Below are positions 60,829 to 64,000 of a DNA stretch of 64,000 nucleotides, one piece after another. Source of the stretch: an uncultured Muribaculaceae bacterium. Its GTDB lineage: Bacteria; Bacteroidota; Bacteroidia; Bacteroidales; Muribaculaceae. The stretch lies in contig CANQZG010000011.1 of assembly GCA_947628305.1 (NCBI GenBank), positions 26,659-90,658 on the forward strand. Direction: 5' to 3'. Made by a program: the position numbers and the translations under genes. The notes under the pieces were generated by a model. It saw nothing but the letters and a program-made list of their open reading frames with translations, was not told where the DNA came from and made no database searches. Position 1 is the stretch's first letter. Each line of letters opens with the position of its first letter.

Positions 60829-61803
60829 ATGAAAACAATACGCACCACGATTTTCACCTTTATAATCGGTTTCCTATCATCGGCAAGTTGTTTCGCACAA
60901 GAGACATCGGGCGGTTGGGTGAAGTATGAAAACAATCCCATTTTAGGAGGCGACCTCGGTACAATATTCGATGTAAGCGTCATGAAAAATGACGATGGAA
61001 CCTTCTCGATGTATAATTCATGGCGCACACAGAAAAGTATAGCATTATCTCAGAGTAACGATGGCTTCAATTGGAGCAATCCGCTTATATGTTTCCCGTT
61101 CAACAACGAGACCGGCTGGGAGTATGATGTCAACCGCCCCGTAGTAATCAAAAAAGACGGCGTGTACCACATGTGGTATACCGGACAGGTAAAGGCCGCT
61201 ACGGCCGAAGGTCGCTCATGGATAGGCCATGTTACGAGCACCGACGGTAAGCTGTGGGTTCGCGACATACCCCGCCCTGTGTTGACTCCCGATCTTCCAT
61301 GGGAGAATGTAGCTGTAATGAGTCCTCACGTTATATGGGACGAAGAGGACCAACTGTATAAGATGTGGTATTGCGGCGGAGAGCAGATTGAGCCCAATGC
61401 CATAGGCTATGCCACAAGTAAGGATGGCGTGAACTGGGAAAAATATGCCGGCAATCCTATCTTCCGCTGCGACCCCAAAAACGAGTGGGAGCAGAATCGT
61501 GTGGGTGGCTGCATGATTATCAAACGCGAGAACGACTATCTTATGTTCTATATCGGATACAAGGATATGTATTATGCCCAGATAGGTATGGCGCGCTCAA
61601 AAGATGGAATCACCGGTTGGGAAAGATATGAAAACAACCCGATTATCTTCCCCGGCAAAGGATGGGACATGCACGCCACTTATAAACCTTATCCTGTTCC
61701 CGACTATGAGAATAACCGGTGGTTATTGTATTACAACGGCCGCGCATACGACCATGAACAAATGGGTATGGCCATTCATGAAGGACTGGATTTAGGCTTT
61801 TAA
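60829..61803 (+). CDS. Secreted five-bladed beta-propeller glycoside hydrolase (GH43/GH32-like)
   Basis: Protein of 324 residues with a signal peptide (to about 23, ASCFAQ). The body is a five-bladed propeller of the GH43/GH32/GH130 superfamily: NNPILGGDLGTIFDVSVMKN, DVNRPVVIKKDGVYHMWYTG, SPHVIWDEEDQLYKMWYCGG, GCMIIKRENDYLMFYIGYKD and NRWLLYYNGRAYDHEQMG. Repeated 'YATSKDG'-type Asp-box-like turns (STDGKLW, SKDGVNW, SKDGITGW) close the blades. Conserved Asp residues early in blades one and two and a later Glu could be the catalytic set, but I cannot fix the family. It lies between susD and a GH127-type gene, so action on arabinose side chains is likely. Confidence 0.75.
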   Translation: MKTIRTTIFTFIIGFLSSASCFAQETSGGWVKYENNPILGGDLGTIFDVSVMKNDDGTFSMYNSWRTQKSIALSQSNDGFNWSNPLICFPFNNETGWEYDVNRPVVIKKDGVYHMWYTGQVKAATAEGRSWIGHVTSTDGKLWVRDIPRPVLTPDLPWENVAVMSPHVIWDEEDQLYKMWYCGGEQIEPNAIGYATSKDGVNWEKYAGNPIFRCDPKNEWEQNRVGGCMIIKRENDYLMFYIGYKDMYYAQIGMARSKDGITGWERYENNPIIFPGKGWDMHATYKPYPVPDYENNRWLLYYNGRAYDHEQMGMAIHEGLDLGF

Positions 61804-61838
61804 TTGAATTGACTATTCATTTGAAACAATTACCGATA

Positions 61839-63839
61839 ATGAAAAAATTTGCTCTGATATTTATTTCAATATTTTCAATATTCAGCCTTTCCGGCAAAGG
61901 GAAGGATGTGAGAAATTCATATTATATCACCAATCAGAAACCACTTATAAGTCAACCATACACCCAGCTGCCGTTGGGAACCATCAAACCTAAAGGCATG
62001 CTTCTCAAGATGCTTGAGACCCAGAGAGACGGCCTTACCGGAAGCCTGGATTCAATCTACAACCTCGTGTGCGGAGACATCAACGGCTGGCTCGGCGGTG
62101 AGGGTGACGGCTGGGAACGCGGTCCGTACTGGCTCGACGGATTGGTTCCTCTGGCCTATATACTTGACGACGATGCGCTTAAGCAGAAAGCACAGCGCTG
62201 GATCGAATGGTGTTTTGCCAACCAGAGGGAAGATGGCTACTTCGGCCCCGAAGAATTGCCCGAGGGGTATCGCTATATCCCGGGAACCCAACAGAACATG
62301 CGCGAGGACTGGTGGCCCAAAATGGTTATGCTGAAGGTTCTCCAGCAATACTATACGGCCACCGGCGACGAACGGGTCATCAATCTCATGACAAGATATT
62401 TCAAATATCAGCTGGAAAATCTACCAAAGTATCCGTTAGGTCACTGGACATACTGGGCCGAGCAGCGCGGTGCCGACAATCTCGCCGTGGTATATTGGCT
62501 ATACAATATCACACGCGATCGCTCGCTCCTGGAGCTGGCCGAGATAATCCACAGCCAGACCTACGACTGGACTACAATATTCACCGACAACACTCTCAGG
62601 AGGTTGAATCCGATGCCCAATCTGCATTGTGTCAATGTGGCACAGGGTCTTAAGGCTCCGGTCATCTATTACCAGCAACACCCCGAGGCAAAATATGCCG
62701 AGTCTGTAAGAGAGGGGTTGGACGCGATAAGAGACTGTCACGGATTTGTAAACGGAATGTATGGTGGCGATGAACAGATGCATGGCAATGAGGCATCTCA
62801 GGGTTCAGAGTTATGCTCGGCCGTGGAGATGATGTTCAGCTTTGAAAGCATGCTTCCCATTGTCGGCGACCCTTATTATGCCGATTATCTCGAAAAAATC
62901 GCATACAATGTACTGCCGGCTCAGATTACGGATGATTTCCGTTACCGCCAGTATTTCCAACAGGCCAACCAGGTGCGTGTCACCATGGAGGACCGCAACT
63001 TCATGAACCAGGCCCGCACAGGCGTTGTATTCGGCACTATCATAGGATATCCCTGCTGTACTTGCAACATGCACCAAGGGTGGCCCAAATTTGTGCAGAA
63101 TCTGTGGTATGCCACTGCCGATGATGGTCTGGCGGCCTTAGTATATGGCGAGTCGGAAGTCACAGCCAAGGTGGCAGGAAACAAAGAGGTGAAGATTGTA
63201 GAAAGTACCAACTATCCGTTTGGTGAAAACATCCGTTTCGATATTCACACCGATTCTCCCGCCGAGTTCCCGCTACACCTGCGCGTGCCGCTCTGGTGTG
63301 ACAATGCCGTAATCAAGGTCAATGGCGTCAAGAGCGAGGTTCCTGTGAAAAACAATATCGCTGTGATTAAACAGAAATGGAACGATGGCGATTGCGTGGA
63401 ACTGGAATTGCCGATGAAGATTCGTTACAGCCACTGGGCTCAGAGCTCGCTGGGTATCGAGCGTGGCCCTCTGGTATATGCCTTGAAAATCGAGGAGGAA
63501 TGGCGTCACGTTTCTCAGAATGAATATGACGATTCCTATAGCGAGGTATATCCTAAATCGCCATGGAACTACGCTTTGTTAAAAAAGGATATCGACAACT
63601 ACAATTTCCAAATCAACTTCAAGGAGAATATCGCCGAATATCCTTGGAACCTCGGTAATGCTCCAATCGAAATGACAGTGTCGGGTGTAAGACTCCCCTA
63701 CTGGCAACTTGATGGAGCGTCGGCAGGTAAGATACCGGCCAATCCTCAGTCGCTTCCCGTTACTACGACTCCGGAAAAGGTAGTACTCGTACCCTACGGA
63801 TGTACTACACTGCGCATCTCGCAGTTCCCCGTCAGGTAA
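61839..63839 (+). CDS. GH127-type beta-L-arabinofuranosidase (DUF1680 family)
   Basis: Protein of 666 residues from the ATG at 61839, which gives a clean signal peptide (MKKFALIFISIFSIFSLSG); a TTG 30 bases upstream is in frame but not convincing. The (alpha/alpha)6 barrel (about 35-440) has YWLDGLVPLAYILDDDALKQ and ends in beta domains (about 445-666, LRVPLWCDNAVIKVNG). The zinc/cysteine active site of GH127 is visible: Glu324-x-Cys326 in GSELCSAVEMM and adjacent Cys406-Cys407 in YPCCTCNMHQGW, matching the Glu-x-Cys and Cys-Cys set of the Bifidobacterium enzyme HypBA1. It should release beta-L-arabinofuranose. It is 35 bases after the propeller gene. Confidence 0.85.
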   Translation: MKKFALIFISIFSIFSLSGKGKDVRNSYYITNQKPLISQPYTQLPLGTIKPKGMLLKMLETQRDGLTGSLDSIYNLVCGDINGWLGGEGDGWERGPYWLDGLVPLAYILDDDALKQKAQRWIEWCFANQREDGYFGPEELPEGYRYIPGTQQNMREDWWPKMVMLKVLQQYYTATGDERVINLMTRYFKYQLENLPKYPLGHWTYWAEQRGADNLAVVYWLYNITRDRSLLELAEIIHSQTYDWTTIFTDNTLRRLNPMPNLHCVNVAQGLKAPVIYYQQHPEAKYAESVREGLDAIRDCHGFVNGMYGGDEQMHGNEASQGSELCSAVEMMFSFESMLPIVGDPYYADYLEKIAYNVLPAQITDDFRYRQYFQQANQVRVTMEDRNFMNQARTGVVFGTIIGYPCCTCNMHQGWPKFVQNLWYATADDGLAALVYGESEVTAKVAGNKEVKIVESTNYPFGENIRFDIHTDSPAEFPLHLRVPLWCDNAVIKVNGVKSEVPVKNNIAVIKQKWNDGDCVELELPMKIRYSHWAQSSLGIERGPLVYALKIEEEWRHVSQNEYDDSYSEVYPKSPWNYALLKKDIDNYNFQINFKENIAEYPWNLGNAPIEMTVSGVRLPYWQLDGASAGKIPANPQSLPVTTTPEKVVLVPYGCTTLRISQFPVR

Positions 63840-63914
63840 GACGGGCATTGACAAGAAATGCTTGATGATTTAGAGATTGTTTTGGCGGTGTTGCAATTGC
63901 AACAGAACCAGAGG

Positions 63915-64000
63915 CTGTGTCAAAATGAAGTGCCCCCCAAAAGTTGGACATGTTAAACACTATCCAGTTATAGAAAGAGTTCGGTATTGAACCGGACTCT
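63915..64000. mobile_element. Probable end of an IS3-family insertion sequence
   Basis: The sequence TGTGTCAAAATGAAGTGCCC followed by CCCAAAAGTTGGACA resembles the terminal repeats of IS3-family (IS150-group) elements in Bacteroidetes. No transposase frame is inside the window; it would lie to the right. A perfect 12-base palindrome TTGCAATTGCAA (63891-63902) and a TTAGAGATTGTTT motif (63871-63883) lie just before it. Confidence 0.45.

Overview
The window looks like a chromosomal segment of a Bacteroidales bacterium, most likely of the Muribaculaceae or Bacteroidaceae type. The evidence is a SusC/SusD pair driven by an ECF sigma/FecR switch, a BamA-OmpH-UppS-DUF6089 envelope operon, TamL, long-form IspG, type B L31, sigma-54, GH92 and GH127-type glycosidases, and repeated promoter boxes of the Bacteroidetes form TAnnTTTG with TTTG/TTG about 20 bases upstream. 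I cannot name the species.

Layout. 1-7139: accessory DNA. A cut WYL-type regulator and a WG-repeat protein (minus strand) lie left of a mobilization module (plus strand): unknown 319-aa protein, HTH/excisionase-like protein, DUF3987 primase/helicase-like protein, an oriT-like repeat field, MobC-like protein and MOB relaxase. The module stops at the 3' end of a tRNA-Phe gene (7140-7212), the usual layout of an integrative mobilizable element in a tRNA gene. No integrase and no second att copy are visible in the window. 7213-16185: a small membrane protein with its own winged-helix regulator, rpmE2, a DUF6377 sensor/regulator with a secreted partner, a GH92 mannosidase, a GlsB/YeaQ protein and the malic enzyme-phosphotransacetylase fusion. 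16298-20785: an envelope operon read leftward (L,D-transpeptidase, flippase-like protein, KdsB, MGH1-type glycosidase). 20928-23672: a solitary RhuM gene and an NSS transporter. 24122-25778: folP-cdaA. 25779-35184: outer-membrane biogenesis (TamL, two OmpH/Skp, BamA, UppS, DUF6089) and a DUF6242 lipoprotein.

35601-46612 is a tightly packed leftward run of eleven genes (Wzi, lipocalin-like lipoprotein, LegB-like dehydratase, ATP-grasp, NeuB, DUF4465, RpoN, PAP2-like, PurE, IspG, RibD) with no gap above 38 bases. It joins surface-sugar (nonulosonic acid) synthesis to sigma-54 and housekeeping genes. 46688-53312 carries a GT39 transferase, a KtrAB potassium uptake pair, a small unknown protein and an ABC-F ATPase. 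53607-63839 is a polysaccharide utilization locus: FecR and ECF sigma on the minus strand, then SusC with an STN domain, SusD, a five-bladed-propeller glycosidase and a GH127-type beta-L-arabinofuranosidase. The last ~85 bases look like the end of an IS3-family element.

Non-coding structure worth attention: a REPIN-like pair of compensated palindromes at 35501-35583; a ~308-bp element with terminal inverted repeats at 23685-23992 whose end motif recurs at 53360, 53431, 35614 and 63872; a heptamer tandem array at 18695-18771 that supplies a stop codon; iteron-like repeats upstream of mobC; and two genes whose promoter box lies 5-8 bases before the ATG.
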